Shown here: piece by piece, positions 17,175 through 26,950 of the stretch | Layout: each line of letters starts with the position of its first letter | How positions within the stretch are numbered: the first letter of the stretch is position 1 | Assembly (NCBI RefSeq): GCF_017676345.1 | Contig: NZ_JAFFZM010000003.1 | Coordinates: 124,001-188,000, forward strand | Source of the DNA: Streptomyces smyrnaeus | GTDB taxonomy: Bacteria; Actinomycetota; Actinomycetes; Streptomycetales; Streptomycetaceae | Length of the DNA: 64,000 bases | Direction of reading: 5' to 3' | Translations under genes and position numbers: made by a program | Notes under the pieces: model-generated | The model's database searches: none | The model's input: only the letters and a program-made list of their open reading frames with translations | Told to the model about the DNA's origin: nothing

Positions 17175-19319
17175 TCATCTCTCCACGAGGGTGATCTCCG
17201 TTGCCTTGACGCTGGTGAAGACCTCGGCACCGTCCGCCAACCTGAGCTCGGCAGCGGCCTCCGTGGTGATCTCGGCGACCAGGTCCGGACCGTTGGCCGA
17301 GGTGACGAGCACCCGCAGCCGACTGCCGACCGCCGTGATCTCCCGTACCGTCCCCGGCCACACATTGCGCGGGCTGCCGTGCGGGCGCCGGCGGTGCAGG
17401 GCGACCGCCTCGGGAGCGATGACCGCCAGCACGGCGGTCCCCTCCCCGACCGGGTCGGCGACCACCAGGCTGCCCCCGGCGTCCAGGGCCAGCGTGCCGT
17501 CCGTCGCCGCCGTGCCCGCCAGCGCGTTGCGCCCGAGCATCCGTGCCACCCACGGCGAGCGCGGATGCCGGGTGACCTCGGTGGGCGGAGCGTCCTGGAC
17601 AGCCCGGCCGTCCTCCAGCACCAGTACCCGGTCGGCCAGTGAGACCGCCTCCACCGGGTCGTGTGTGACCAGCAGACAGACGCCACCGAACCCGGCGAGA
17701 TGGCCGCGCAGTGTGTGCCGTACCTGTGCCCGCGTCGTCTGGTCGAGCGCTGCCAGTGGCTCGTCCAGCAACAGCAGCCGGGGCCGCCCCGCCAACGCTC
17801 GGGCCAGCGCCACCCGCCCGGCCTGGCCGCCGGAGAGCTGCCCCGGTCTGCGGTGTGCCAGGTGCCCGACCCCCAGCCGTGTCAGCCACGCCTGTGCCTG
17901 GCGGCGCGCTTCGGTACGGCGTACTCCCTGGGCACGCAGCCCGTACGCCGTGTTCGCCAGAGCGGTCAGATGTGGGAAGAGCGCACCGTCCTGCGGGACC
18001 CAGGCGACACCGCGTCGGTGCGAAGGCAGCGAGCCGACCGGCAGCTCGCCGAGCAGGAGCTCTGCGTGTGCGCGCGGAGTGAGACCGAGGAGGGCACGCA
18101 GCAGCGTCGTCTTACCGGCCCCGTTGGGACCGACGACGGCGACGGTGGTGCCGGGCTCGGCATCCAGCGTCAGCTCGGTGAACCCGGTGACACGGGCATG
18201 CAACGGCCAACCACCGCCGACGCCACCCGGGCCACTCGGTTCACCTGTTCCAGTGGGGCCAGCCGCACCGGTGGGGGAACTGGTGTCACCGGTGGTGCTG
18301 ACGCCGGCGCCTGTGCCATTAGCGGTGGTGCCGTCAGCGGGGCTGCCGCCCGTATTGCTGATGCCCTTCGTACCGGCGGGGTCGGGTGTACCGGGCGGCG
18401 GGGCGATCTCGTCGAGGAGCGGGGTGGGTGTGGCCCGGGAGCGCCCGGTGCCCGCCCAGCGACCGCGCAGTCCGACGAGTACCGCCATGGCGATGGCGAG
18501 CAGGAGCAGCGAGACCGATGTCGCCGCCTCCGGCTGCTCCTGGAGCAGGAGATACACCTGGAGCGGCAGCGTCTGTGTCGCCCCCGGAAGATTTCCGGCA
18601 AATGTGATCGTGGCCCCGAACTCGCCGAGCGCCCGTGCCCAGGTGAGCGCCGCGCCCGCCGCCAGCCCCGGGGCGACCAGTGGCAAGGTGACCGTACAGA
18701 ACACCCGCAGCGGCCCGGCGCCCAGCGAGGCCGCCGTCTCCTCATAGGCGGGCCGCAACCCCGCCAGGGTCCCCTCCAGACTGATCACCAGGAACGGCAT
18801 CGCCACGAATGTCGCCGCGACCACCGCCCCCGAGGTGTGAAACGGCAGCACGATGCCGAATGTCTCCTCCAGCCAAGGCCCCAGCAGCCCGCGCCGCCCG
18901 AAACCCAGCAGCAGCGCCACGCCCCCCACGGTCGGCGGCAGCACCATCGGCAACAGCACCAACGAACGCACCAGCGCCTTGCCGGGGAAGCTGACCCGCG
19001 CCAACAGCCAGGCCAGCGGCACGCCCAGTACGAGCGAGAGCTCGAGCGCGCAGAAGGACACCAGCAACGAAAGCTTTACCGCCTCCGTCACGCCCTCGCT
19101 GCTCAGATGCGAGCCCAACTCCGCCCACTCGGTTCGCGCCAGGATGCCGAGCAACGGCATCAGCAAGAACGCGATCGCCAACAGCGCGGGCGCCGCCAGC
19201 GCGAACGGCGTAGGCGGCCGGGTGCGGGTGCGGGTGCCGGTGCCGGTTCGGATGCGGGCGCGGACGCGACGCGCCGCCGGGTGCGCGTGAGGCTCTCCGT
19301 GGTGGTGCGGGCGGGTCAT
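17175..19319 (-). CDS. modBC: Molybdate ABC transporter, fused permease (ModB) and ATPase (ModC)
   Basis: A 714-residue fusion. Residues ~25-285 are a ModB-type permease: multiple helices, the EAA loop YEETAASLGAGPLRVF and ALGEFGATITFAGN. A flexible Gly/Thr/Pro linker of roughly 90 residues leads to the ATPase with Walker A GPNGAGKTT, signature LSGGQAGRVALARAL and Walker B LLLLDEPLAALD. A C-terminal Mop/TOBE-like domain (VREITAVGSRLRVLVTSANG) follows. The signature reads GGQAGR rather than GGQQQR. The ATG overlaps the modA stop by 4 bp. It imports molybdate (possibly tungstate) with the ModA lipoprotein. Confidence 0.88.
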   Translation of the reverse strand: MTRPHHHGEPHAHPAARRVRARIRTGTGTRTRTRPPTPFALAAPALLAIAFLLMPLLGILARTEWAELGSHLSSEGVTEAVKLSLLVSFCALELSLVLGVPLAWLLARVSFPGKALVRSLVLLPMVLPPTVGGVALLLGFGRRGLLGPWLEETFGIVLPFHTSGAVVAATFVAMPFLVISLEGTLAGLRPAYEETAASLGAGPLRVFCTVTLPLVAPGLAAGAALTWARALGEFGATITFAGNLPGATQTLPLQVYLLLQEQPEAATSVSLLLLAIAMAVLVGLRGRWAGTGRSRATPTPLLDEIAPPPGTPDPAGTKGISNTGGSPADGTTANGTGAGVSTTGDTSSPTGAAGPTGTGEPSGPGGVGGGWPLHARVTGFTELTLDAEPGTTVAVVGPNGAGKTTLLRALLGLTPRAHAELLLGELPVGSLPSHRRGVAWVPQDGALFPHLTALANTAYGLRAQGVRRTEARRQAQAWLTRLGVGHLAHRRPGQLSGGQAGRVALARALAGRPRLLLLDEPLAALDQTTRAQVRHTLRGHLAGFGGVCLLVTHDPVEAVSLADRVLVLEDGRAVQDAPPTEVTRHPRSPWVARMLGRNALAGTAATDGTLALDAGGSLVVADPVGEGTAVLAVIAPEAVALHRRRPHGSPRNVWPGTVREITAVGSRLRVLVTSANGPDLVAEITTEAAAELRLADGAEVFTSVKATEITLVER

Positions 19320-20107
19320 GGGCGCTGGAAACCCGCGCCACGCAGCACCTTCTGGGCCTGGGGCGTGCTCAACCACTTCACGAATGCCGCAGCCTCCTTC
19401 TGGTGCTGGGACTGCTTGAGGGTGGCGGCGGGGTAGGAGGCGATGGCGTTCTGGCTGTCCGGTATGTCGATGGCGTCCACCTTCTTGGGCGCCGTGGCGG
19501 CGTCGGTCTTGTAGACGAGACCCGCGTCCGCCTCGCCCAGTTCGACCTTGCTGAGCACCGCCCGGACGTTCGGCTCCTCGGAAACGGGCTCGACCTTCAG
19601 CTTCTGGGCATCCAGCACCTGCTTGCCGTAGCGCCCGACCGGCACCTCGGGCGCCGCCAGCACCACTTTCAGCTTGCTGTCCGCCAGATCCTCGAGGCGC
19701 TCGACGTGCTTCGGGTTGCCCTCTTCGGTGGCGATGACGAGCCGGTTCCTGGCGATGACGGTCGGCTTGCCCGTCTCGCCCTTGAGGCCGCCCATGGTGG
19801 CGGTGTCCGCCGTGGCCAGCACATCTGCGGGCACGCCCTGCTCGACCTGTGCCGCCAGTGCCTGCGATCCGGCGAAGGAGAACTTCACCTTGGTGTCGGG
19901 GTGCTCCTTCTCGTAGGCCTTACCCGCTTTCTGGAACACGTCCGTGAGGGACGCGGCGCCGAGCACGGTCAGTTCGGTCTTTCCCCCTTCACCCGCGCCA
20001 CCGCCACCACCACTTCCGCCACTCCCGCACGCGGCGAGCGGAACGAGCACGGCGACGGTGACGAGCGCGGCGAGCACTCGGCGAGGTGTCAGAGGGATCG
20101 CATGCAT
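19316..20107 (-). CDS. modA: Molybdate-binding lipoprotein ModA
   Basis: A 263-residue periplasmic-type binding protein anchored as a lipoprotein: the signal MHAIPLTPRRVLAALV ends in the lipobox LAAC, with lipidated Cys27, followed by a Gly/Ser linker. The ModA fold is evident from LTVLGAASLTDVFQKAG, FSFAGSQALAAQVEQGVPADV and GEADAGLVYKTDA. ATG 20107 is preferred because the signal peptide begins there; the frame is open for 41 upstream codons of unlikely composition. It is coupled by a 4-bp overlap to the transporter gene. Confidence 0.9.
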   Translation of the reverse strand: MHAIPLTPRRVLAALVTVAVLVPLAACGSGGSGGGGGAGEGGKTELTVLGAASLTDVFQKAGKAYEKEHPDTKVKFSFAGSQALAAQVEQGVPADVLATADTATMGGLKGETGKPTVIARNRLVIATEEGNPKHVERLEDLADSKLKVVLAAPEVPVGRYGKQVLDAQKLKVEPVSEEPNVRAVLSKVELGEADAGLVYKTDAATAPKKVDAIDIPDSQNAIASYPAATLKQSQHQKEAAAFVKWLSTPQAQKVLRGAGFQRP

Positions 20108-20207
20108 GGGCGGAACTCCCGGTGAGGCAGCTGAGGCACAAGCCCCCAAGGAAAGGAAGGCAAGGCCCGACGGGCGGGGGGACGTAGGGGCGAAGGGACG
20201 GAGGGGC

Positions 20208-20243
20208 GGCAAAGAGGGGTGGAGGGGCAAAGAGGGATGGAGG
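20208..20243. repeat. Two tandem 18-bp G/A-rich repeats in the modA 5' region
   Basis: GGCAAAGAGGGGTGGAGG (20208-20225) is followed directly by a copy with one mismatch (20226-20243). They lie in the 179-bp gap between the Mop/HTH gene and modA, so on the transcript they are a pyrimidine-rich leader. Function unknown. Confidence 0.5.
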
Positions 20244-20286
20244 GGCGACGGAACGCAGCTCGAACAGCGGACTCGACCCCGAGGCC

Positions 20287-20682
20287 TCAGGGGCAGTCGA
20301 TGTGGACGTTTGTCGACTTCACCCGGGCAGTGGCCTGCATCCCGACCTCCAGCCCCAGCTCCTCGACGGCTTCCCGGGTCAACAGGGAGACCAGCCGGTG
20401 CGGACCCGCCTGGATCTCGACCTGAGCCGCCACATCGCCGAGCTTGACGGCGGTGACGATGCCGGGAAACGCGTTGCGCGCCGAGGTGTAGGGGGTCTCC
20501 TCGTCCTCGCCGGCGTGCTGCCCGAGCTGGACGGAGAAGGCGGCCAGATCGCGTCCCTCGATCAGCCGTCGCCCGCTCTCGTCACGGTGGGTGGCGACTC
20601 GGCCGGCGTCAGCCCACCGCCGAGCCGTGTCCGGGCTGACGCCGAGCAGTCGTGCGGCCTGCCCGATGGTGTATGACTGCAT
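20287..20682 (-). CDS. Molybdenum-responsive DNA-binding protein (MerR/excisionase-type HTH plus TOBE/Mop domain)
   Basis: A 131-residue protein. Residues 1-55 (MQSYTIGQAARLLGVSPDTARRWADAGRV) are a helix-turn-helix of the MerR/excisionase kind. Residues ~65-131 (SARNAFPGIVTAVKLGDVAAQVEIQAG) form a Mop-type TOBE domain that binds molybdate. It is the first gene of the molybdate operon and most likely represses it when molybdate is plentiful, although a storage role (molbindin) is possible. Confidence 0.85.
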   Translation of the reverse strand: MQSYTIGQAARLLGVSPDTARRWADAGRVATHRDESGRRLIEGRDLAAFSVQLGQHAGEDEETPYTSARNAFPGIVTAVKLGDVAAQVEIQAGPHRLVSLLTREAVEELGLEVGMQATARVKSTNVHIDCP

Positions 20683-20890
20683 GTGCGTCAACGTATGGGG
20701 TCTGAGCTCGCATCTGCAATCTTTGTCTCTCCTTTCTATAGCATCTGCCAGGTTCACCTGGAGGAAGCACCAATCCCTCTTCTGCGCCGAGCGGGGCGCG
20801 ACGCGGCGCTGCACTATTGGAGCGCCGAGGGCCCGGCCTAGACTCGGCCCACAGCTCCTGGGCGCAGCGTCGAGTGGAGAGGGCACCAAC

Positions 20891-21700
20891 GTGAGCGAGC
20901 GCAGCGACCCTCCAGGGGAGACGCCCCCGGTCGCCCACGTCGCGCACAACGCCAGGGTGTGGAACTACTGGCTGGGCGGCAAGGACTACTACGACGTGGA
21001 CCAGCAGGTCGGCGACCACATCACCAGCATGTTTCCCATCATCCGCGAGGTTGCCCGCGCGGACCGCACCTTCCTCGGCCACTCCGTACGGTTTCTGGCG
21101 GGCGAGGCGGGCATCCGGCAGTACCTCGACATCGGCACCGGGCTGCCGACCGTCGAGAACACCCACCAGGTGGCCCAGGCCGTGGCCCCCACCTCACGGA
21201 TCGTCTACGTCGACAACGATCCCACCGTGCTCGCCCATGCCCGTGCCCTGCTCGCAGGCACCCCGGAGGGGGAAACGGACTACATCGACGCCGACGCCCA
21301 CCAGCCGCAAGCCATCCTCGACGCCGCCACGGACACCCTCGACCTCGCCGAACCGGTCGCCGTCATACTGCTGGGCATTCTCAACTTCATCGACAACACG
21401 GACGAGGCTGAAGGCATCGTGAAGACCCTGATGGCGGCCATGTCTTCCGGCAGCTATCTGGTGCTGACGCATCCCACTCTGGAGTTGGGCGGTGCCGGCA
21501 ACGTCGAAGCGATGCGCTTTTGGAACGAGAACGCCACACCCCCCATCACCGCCCGCACCGGTGCCGAGATCGCCCGGTTCTTCCAGGGGCTGGAGGTGCT
21601 GGAGCCCGGCATCGTCTCGTGCGCGCAGTGGCGGCCCGGATATGTGGCAGCCGACGAGAAAGCCGTCGCCCAGTTCGGCGCCGTGGCCCGCAAGCCCTGA
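20891..21700 (+). CDS. SAM-dependent methyltransferase, DUF574 family
   Basis: A 269-residue protein of the actinobacterial DUF574 (S-adenosyl methyltransferase) family. Landmarks are AHNARVWNYWLGGKDYYDVD near the N-terminus, the SAM-binding strand QYLDIGTGLPT, the acidic VYVDNDPTVLAHARAL and the AVILLGILNFI strand. GTG 20891 is chosen because conserved sequence begins soon after. Streptomyces genomes carry many paralogues and their substrates are mostly unknown. It stands alone between two minus-strand operons. Confidence 0.87.
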   Translation: MSERSDPPGETPPVAHVAHNARVWNYWLGGKDYYDVDQQVGDHITSMFPIIREVARADRTFLGHSVRFLAGEAGIRQYLDIGTGLPTVENTHQVAQAVAPTSRIVYVDNDPTVLAHARALLAGTPEGETDYIDADAHQPQAILDAATDTLDLAEPVAVILLGILNFIDNTDEAEGIVKTLMAAMSSGSYLVLTHPTLELGGAGNVEAMRFWNENATPPITARTGAEIARFFQGLEVLEPGIVSCAQWRPGYVAADEKAVAQFGAVARKP

Positions 21701-21721
21701 TCCCTTTGCTCTCTCATATGC

Positions 21722-22396
21722 TCATGCGTCCTCCCCTCGCAGGTACGTCAGTACGGCGACTACACGGCGGTTGACCTCCGGATTGTCGGCCGGCAGGTCG
21801 AGCTTGAGCAGAATCCCCGCGATGTGTTTGGCGACGGCCGCTTCCGTCACCACCAGACGCCGAGCGATAGCCGTGTTGGAGTGCCCCTCCGCCATCAGCG
21901 CCAGCACCTCGCGCTCCCGTGGAGTGAGCCGTTCCAAAGGACCACGACGGCGGGCGAGGAGCTGACTCACCACATCCGGGTCGACAACCGTGATGCCCCG
22001 GGCGACACGGGCCACCGCGTCCATGAACTCGCCGACATCGCCCACCCGTTCCTTGAGCAGATATCCCATACCCGCCCGCTGACCACCCTGATCCATCAGC
22101 TCCTCGGCGAAGGTCTGCTCGACGTATTGGCTCAGCACCAGCACGGCGAGCCCCGGCTGCTCCATCTGCAGAGTGCGCACCGCACGCAAGCCCTCGTCGG
22201 TGAAGTTGGGCGGCATCCGCACATCCGCCACCACCAGCTCCGGCCGATGCTCCCGTACCGCCGCGAGCAGAGCGTCGCCGTCGCCCACCGCCGCCAACAC
22301 CTCATGGCCGAAGCGCTGGAGCAACTGGACCATCCCCTCGCGCAGCAACACCGCATCCTCAGCTATTACGAGGCGGAGAGGACGCTCGGTCTGCAT
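21722..22396 (-). CDS. Response regulator, LuxR/NarL family
   Basis: A 224-residue regulator with the receiver acidic site IAEDAVLLREG, phosphoacceptor Asp58 in LVVADVRMPP, and Lys in YLLKERVGDV. The C-terminal LuxR HTH reads LTPREREVLALMAEGHSNTAIA. Its start lies 31 bp inside the 3' end of the kinase gene, so the two are co-expressed. The divergent ABC exporter at 23.6 kb is the probable target. Confidence 0.9.
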   Translation of the reverse strand: MQTERPLRLVIAEDAVLLREGMVQLLQRFGHEVLAAVGDGDALLAAVREHRPELVVADVRMPPNFTDEGLRAVRTLQMEQPGLAVLVLSQYVEQTFAEELMDQGGQRAGMGYLLKERVGDVGEFMDAVARVARGITVVDPDVVSQLLARRRGPLERLTPREREVLALMAEGHSNTAIARRLVVTEAAVAKHIAGILLKLDLPADNPEVNRRVVAVLTYLRGEDA

Positions 22397-23541
22397 GGGA
22401 TCTCCGCTCTCACACGGGTGGGCCCACCCATCGGACTGGACAGGAACATTCTGCCGTCGGCTGCCGCGACCCGGTCGGCCAAGCCTGTAAGGCCCGAGCC
22501 CGCCTCCGTATCCGCACCGCCCACTCCGTCATCCATCACCTCCACATCCAGCACCCCCTTCTTGACCCGCACTCTCACCCGGCAGTGCGCCGCCCCACTG
22601 TGCTTCGCCACGTTGGCCAAAGCCTCGGATGTCACGAAGAACGCGGTGGTCTCCGCAGCTGCCGGCAGACGGCCCGGCAATTCGATGTCCACATCGACAG
22701 GTATGGGCGAGCGACCCGCTATGTCCCGCACCGCCGCGTGCAGTCCCCGCTCGCTCAGTACCTGCGGATGCACATTGCGGATCAGCTCCCGCAACTCGGC
22801 CAGAGCCTCCTTGGCCAGCGCATGCGCTTCACTGATCTCTTTGGCCGCGACACTCCCCGCGGGCACGTCCAACGCGGCCAGCCCCAACCGAACGTTGAGC
22901 GCCACCAGCCGCTGCTGGGCCCCGTCGTGCAGATCGCGCTCGATGCGGCGCCGCTCGGTCTCGAAGGCGTCCACCAGCCGGGCCCGGGAGCGGACGACTT
23001 CCCGCAGTTCGCTCTCCTCGGGAGCCAGCACCGAACGCGTGACCGCCCCACGGACTCCCGCCCATGCACCTATCGGGTAGGTCGCGACGATCAACAGCAT
23101 CGCACCGGCTATCGGACCTGCGACCTTCTCCCAACTCGTCGCGGTCGGCTGGAGCGGAGAGAGCAGCAGCACGCCGGGTATGCCGACCGAAACCAGCGCT
23201 ACCGCCAGGTCGGCCCACGCCACGGCCAACACGGAGACGGCACCGTACCCATAGGTTCTCCGGTCCCTGGGCGGGAGCGGGGCCTCGGGCTCCACCAAGC
23301 CGAGCCGCCACCGTTCCAGCGGTCCGGCAAGCGCGGCACCGAACGCTATGGCCAGCACTGAGCACAGTACTCCCGCCGTTCTTCCGAACGGCGCGGCCAG
23401 GACGGCCGCGACGGTCAGATACACCGCGGCCGCCAGCCCGCCGCCGGACAGCAGATAGGCCAGCGAGCGCCATGGCCAGGCGGTGAGTGGAAACCGTAGC
23501 GGCGCACGGCCGAGAGCTTCCAGGACGGTTCGTGAGATCAC
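22366..23541 (-). CDS. Sensor histidine kinase (HisKA_3)
   Basis: A 391-residue kinase with an N-terminal membrane region of four or more helices (residues ~30-165). The phosphoacceptor helix is ERDLHDGAQQRLVAL (His205), and a HATPase domain follows with SEALANVAKHSGA and GSGLTGLADRV. GTG 23541 gives the N-terminus VISRTVLEALG; longer open starts would run into the divergent promoter region. It pairs with the overlapping LuxR-type regulator. Arrangement beside a FtsX-type ABC exporter suggests sensing of membrane-active compounds; this is inference. Confidence 0.86.
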   Translation of the reverse strand: MISRTVLEALGRAPLRFPLTAWPWRSLAYLLSGGGLAAAVYLTVAAVLAAPFGRTAGVLCSVLAIAFGAALAGPLERWRLGLVEPEAPLPPRDRRTYGYGAVSVLAVAWADLAVALVSVGIPGVLLLSPLQPTATSWEKVAGPIAGAMLLIVATYPIGAWAGVRGAVTRSVLAPEESELREVVRSRARLVDAFETERRRIERDLHDGAQQRLVALNVRLGLAALDVPAGSVAAKEISEAHALAKEALAELRELIRNVHPQVLSERGLHAAVRDIAGRSPIPVDVDIELPGRLPAAAETTAFFVTSEALANVAKHSGAAHCRVRVRVKKGVLDVEVMDDGVGGADTEAGSGLTGLADRVAAADGRMFLSSPMGGPTRVRAEIPCRPSVLSAS

Positions 23542-23651
23542 CAAACGACCGTAGCCGGGCGGCGCGGGCCAGGGCAGTAGTGCCAGGTGTAGTCCTGATA
23601 CTCGCCCAGGCACTGCTGTGTTCGGGGCATCCCGCGGCGTTCCCTTGAGCC

Positions 23652-24536
23652 ATGACCACGGAACAGACCACGCCGCAGGCCAACGAGCCGGCGGCCGAGC
23701 ATCTTGCCGAACGCCCCGGCCCGCCGACACCCGCAGAGCCGACACCCGTGGAACTGCGCGGGGTGGAGAAGCGGTACGGAGAAGGGGAACGAGCCGTCAC
23801 CGCGCTGCGCGGCGTCTCCCTCCGATTCGTGCGCGGCACGATGACCGCCGTCATGGGCCCGTCCGGCTCCGGCAAGTCCACGTTGCTGCACTGCGCGGCA
23901 GGTATGGAGCGGCCGACCAGGGGAAGCGTGCTGGTCGACGGCGTGGCGCTGGGTGACTTGAGCGAGGACGCTTTGACGGTGCTGCGCCGCGAGCGCATCG
24001 GTTTCGTCTTCCAGTCCTTCAATCTCGTCTCGGCGCTGACGGCCGCCCAGAACGTCGAGTTGCCGCTGCGGCTCGCCGGGCGGCGCGCCCGGCCGGGAGA
24101 AGTGGTGGCGGCTCTGGAGCGGTTCGGGCTCGGCGGGCGCGCCGGGCACCGGCCCAGCGAGCTGTCCGGAGGCCAACAGCAGCGGGTGGCTCTGGCCCGC
24201 GCCGTGATCACCCGCCCAGCGGTGCTTTTCGCCGACGAACCGACGGGCGCGCTCGACACCCATACCTCACGCGGGGTTCTTCGGCTGCTACGCGAGCTGG
24301 TGGACGTTCACGAGCAGACGATCGTCATGGTCACCCACGATCCCGCAGCCGCCGCCTATGCGGACCGGGTAGTGCTTCTCGCCGACGGCCTGCCCGTCAG
24401 CGAACTGCCCGGCAGTGACGGGGCGGAGGCGATCGCGGCCCGGATGGCCGGGCTGGAGGAGTCGACGGCCGGGACCGCTGGGCCGTATCCGGCTTCCGGC
24501 TCCGCCGTCGAAGGGCGAGGGGCGGTGCGGCCGTGA
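23652..24536 (+). CDS. ABC transporter ATP-binding protein (MacB/LolD type)
   Basis: A 294-residue ATPase with Walker A GPSGSGKST, Q-loop FVFQSFNLV, signature LSGGQQQRVALARAV, Walker B VLFADEPTGALD and H-loop VTHDP. An N-terminal ~35-residue Pro/Glu/Thr-rich extension precedes the domain, and a similar acidic tail follows. It belongs to the class that drives FtsX-type permeases in mechanotransmission exporters. Its stop overlaps the permease GTG (GTGA), and it is divergent from the kinase with 110 bp between them. Confidence 0.9.
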   Translation: MTTEQTTPQANEPAAEHLAERPGPPTPAEPTPVELRGVEKRYGEGERAVTALRGVSLRFVRGTMTAVMGPSGSGKSTLLHCAAGMERPTRGSVLVDGVALGDLSEDALTVLRRERIGFVFQSFNLVSALTAAQNVELPLRLAGRRARPGEVVAALERFGLGGRAGHRPSELSGGQQQRVALARAVITRPAVLFADEPTGALDTHTSRGVLRLLRELVDVHEQTIVMVTHDPAAAAYADRVVLLADGLPVSELPGSDGAEAIAARMAGLEESTAGTAGPYPASGSAVEGRGAVRP

Positions 24537-26950
24537 TCAGCTTGGCGACCGTACGGGAGCGCTGGTCGGCGTTCCTGGGATCGTTCGTTGCCGTGGCGCT
24601 CGGCGTCACGGTCGTGACGATGAGCGCCTTGATGTTGCTGTCCGGCGGCACCGGGGTGCCCGAGCGGCTGGCCGGTGCCCCCGTGTTGGTGCGGGCGCCG
24701 ACGGGTGAGCAGACGGGCGGCCAGTTCGCTGAGCCGCGTCCCTGGGAGCCGGGCCACGCCGAGCAACTGCGAAGGCAGTTGGCCGACCTCCCCGGGGTGC
24801 GGGCTGCCGTCGCCGACCGTTCCTTCTACGCGCAACTGCCGGGTATCGAGCAGAAGAAGGGGGAGCGGCAGGGCCACGGCTGGTCCTCGGCCGCCCTGGC
24901 CTCCTACGGCCTCCACGACGGGCGACCTCCCACACGACGCGACGACATCGCTCTCGCCCGGTCCTACGGACACCAGCCCGGGGAACGGGTGACGGTCCTC
25001 ACTGCTGACGGCCCTCACCGCTTCACCGTGTCCGGCACGCTGGACGGGCCCGGCTACTTCGTCACCGACGCGCGTGCGGAGGCCCTCGCCGGAGGGGTCC
25101 GCGTCATCGGGCTCGCCCTGGAGAGCGGTACGCCGGTCGCGCAGATCGCAGCTGCCGCCGAGCGAGTGGTGATCCGAGCGGACGGCGGAGGCGAAGTCCT
25201 CACCGGAGAGAGCCGCGACGCCCTGGCGCCCCAACAGGACGAGATGACCCGGTGGATCGGTGGACAGGTGCTCACCGCCATGGCTGCACTCTCGGCCTTC
25301 GTGACCGTCTTCATCGTCTCCTCGACGTTCGCGTTCACCGTGGCGCAGCGACGCCGTGAGTTCGGGTTGTTGCGCACCATCGGAGCCACGCCGAAGCAGG
25401 TGCGCCGCACGGTTTGTGCCGAGGCGATGACCGTAGGAGTGCTCGGAGCCGCCCTGGGGGCGATCGCGGGGTCGGCTCTCGCCCCCTCGGTGGCCGGGGT
25501 CCTGGTGGACGCCGGATTGCAACCGGAGGGCTTCGCGGTGCGGTCCCGCTGGTGGGTGCCGTGCGCAGCGTTGGTGCTGGGGGTCGCTGTCGCGCTGGCG
25601 GGAGCATGGTCGGCCTCCCGGCGCGCTGCGAAAGTGGCGCCGATGGAGTCGATGCGGGAGGCGGCTGTCGACGAACAACCCATGACCCGCAGGCGTTGGG
25701 TGGCTGGGCTGGTGGTGACCGCCCTCGGACTGGCCTGCGCGGTGGGAACGGCATTGGCCGACAGCGACACCATGGTGCTGCTCGGTTTGGGCACGGCAAC
25801 AGGTCTGACCGCGGGGCTCACCCTGCTCATACCGGCGCTGGTGCGACCCGTTGTCGGAGCGCTCACCCGCCCGCTGGCCCGTCGGCCGGGAGCGACAGCT
25901 CTGCTTGTGCGGGAGAACATGCGGACAGCGGTGCGTCGCACCTCGGCGACTGTCGCTCCGGTGTTGGCCACCGTGACGTTCGCTGTGCTCATCACCAGCA
26001 CGGTGCAGACGACGGAGACCGCGGACACCGACCGGCAGGCTGCTGCCGTGCAGGCGCGCACCGCACTGGCGCCCACCGGTACCCCCGGCCTCAGCGATGC
26101 CGCGACGGAGGAAGCCGGCCTGACGCGGAACGCGATGCTGTCCACCACTGTGTATGGCGGACGCGGGCAGTCTGCGCTGACGGCGGTGGGGGTCGGTGAG
26201 GGCTTCCCCCAGCTCTACGGTCACCCCGCGCCAAGGGCCGGAAGCGTCTTGATGGCCGAGTCCGTCGCGGCCGCACATGGATGGCGGTCGGGGCGCAGCG
26301 CGGTGGTCACCTTCGAGGACGGTCGTAAGGAGCGGCTACGGGTGGCGGCGGTGCTGGGCGACGAGGAAGTGCCGTATCAGCTGGTACTCCCACGTGCGGT
26401 GGTGCGCGAGCACGACCCGTCGGCTCTCGCGGATGTCGCCTACCGCACTGGTGAGGACGCGTTGCCGCAGCTCGGCAGTGTGCTGAGGGCGCACGAGGTC
26501 TCGGTGGGGAGCTACGCCTCTTCGGCCGAGGCCGAAGAGGACCGCCTGGTGTGGATCTTCACCCTGATGCTGGTGGCCATGACGGCGGGATACACCGCCA
26601 TAGCCGTCGCCTCCACTTTGCTGACGGCCACCGCTGACCGAGCCGGAGACCTGCGGATCCTACGGCTCTCGGGGGCCACCTGCGGACAGGCGCTACGGGC
26701 GGTCGCGGGGGAAACCGTCTGTGCTGTCGCGCTGGGGGCCGTGCTGGGGATGGCTGTGGTCATACCCGCGCTGACGGGAATGGTCCATGGGCTACGCGAG
26801 AGCCTGGGCGTTCCGGTGGAGGCGGTGATCGCCTGGCCCTGGGTGATAGGTGCTGTGGGCGGCTGCCTGGTACTGGGCCTGGTGGCGAGCGTCGTCCCCG
26901 CGTACCGGCTGTTGAGAGGGCCGGCCGGAAGACCGGACGCGCGCGCCTGA
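24533..26950 (+). CDS. ABC transporter permease, FtsX/MacB type
   Basis: An 805-residue permease with one N-terminal helix, a large extracytoplasmic domain, a first FtsX unit of three helices (~residues 250-380; VAQRRREFGLLRTIGATPKQV), further helices, a second external domain and a second FtsX unit near the C-terminus (ATADRAGDLRILRLSGATCGQ). The duplicated FtsX layout is typical of Gram-positive antimicrobial-peptide or lipid exporters. It works with the ATPase encoded immediately upstream. A modest inverted repeat around 26990-27040 may end the operon, but this is weak. Confidence 0.88.
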   Translation: MISLATVRERWSAFLGSFVAVALGVTVVTMSALMLLSGGTGVPERLAGAPVLVRAPTGEQTGGQFAEPRPWEPGHAEQLRRQLADLPGVRAAVADRSFYAQLPGIEQKKGERQGHGWSSAALASYGLHDGRPPTRRDDIALARSYGHQPGERVTVLTADGPHRFTVSGTLDGPGYFVTDARAEALAGGVRVIGLALESGTPVAQIAAAAERVVIRADGGGEVLTGESRDALAPQQDEMTRWIGGQVLTAMAALSAFVTVFIVSSTFAFTVAQRRREFGLLRTIGATPKQVRRTVCAEAMTVGVLGAALGAIAGSALAPSVAGVLVDAGLQPEGFAVRSRWWVPCAALVLGVAVALAGAWSASRRAAKVAPMESMREAAVDEQPMTRRRWVAGLVVTALGLACAVGTALADSDTMVLLGLGTATGLTAGLTLLIPALVRPVVGALTRPLARRPGATALLVRENMRTAVRRTSATVAPVLATVTFAVLITSTVQTTETADTDRQAAAVQARTALAPTGTPGLSDAATEEAGLTRNAMLSTTVYGGRGQSALTAVGVGEGFPQLYGHPAPRAGSVLMAESVAAAHGWRSGRSAVVTFEDGRKERLRVAAVLGDEEVPYQLVLPRAVVREHDPSALADVAYRTGEDALPQLGSVLRAHEVSVGSYASSAEAEEDRLVWIFTLMLVAMTAGYTAIAVASTLLTATADRAGDLRILRLSGATCGQALRAVAGETVCAVALGAVLGMAVVIPALTGMVHGLRESLGVPVEAVIAWPWVIGAVGGCLVLGLVASVVPAYRLLRGPAGRPDARA

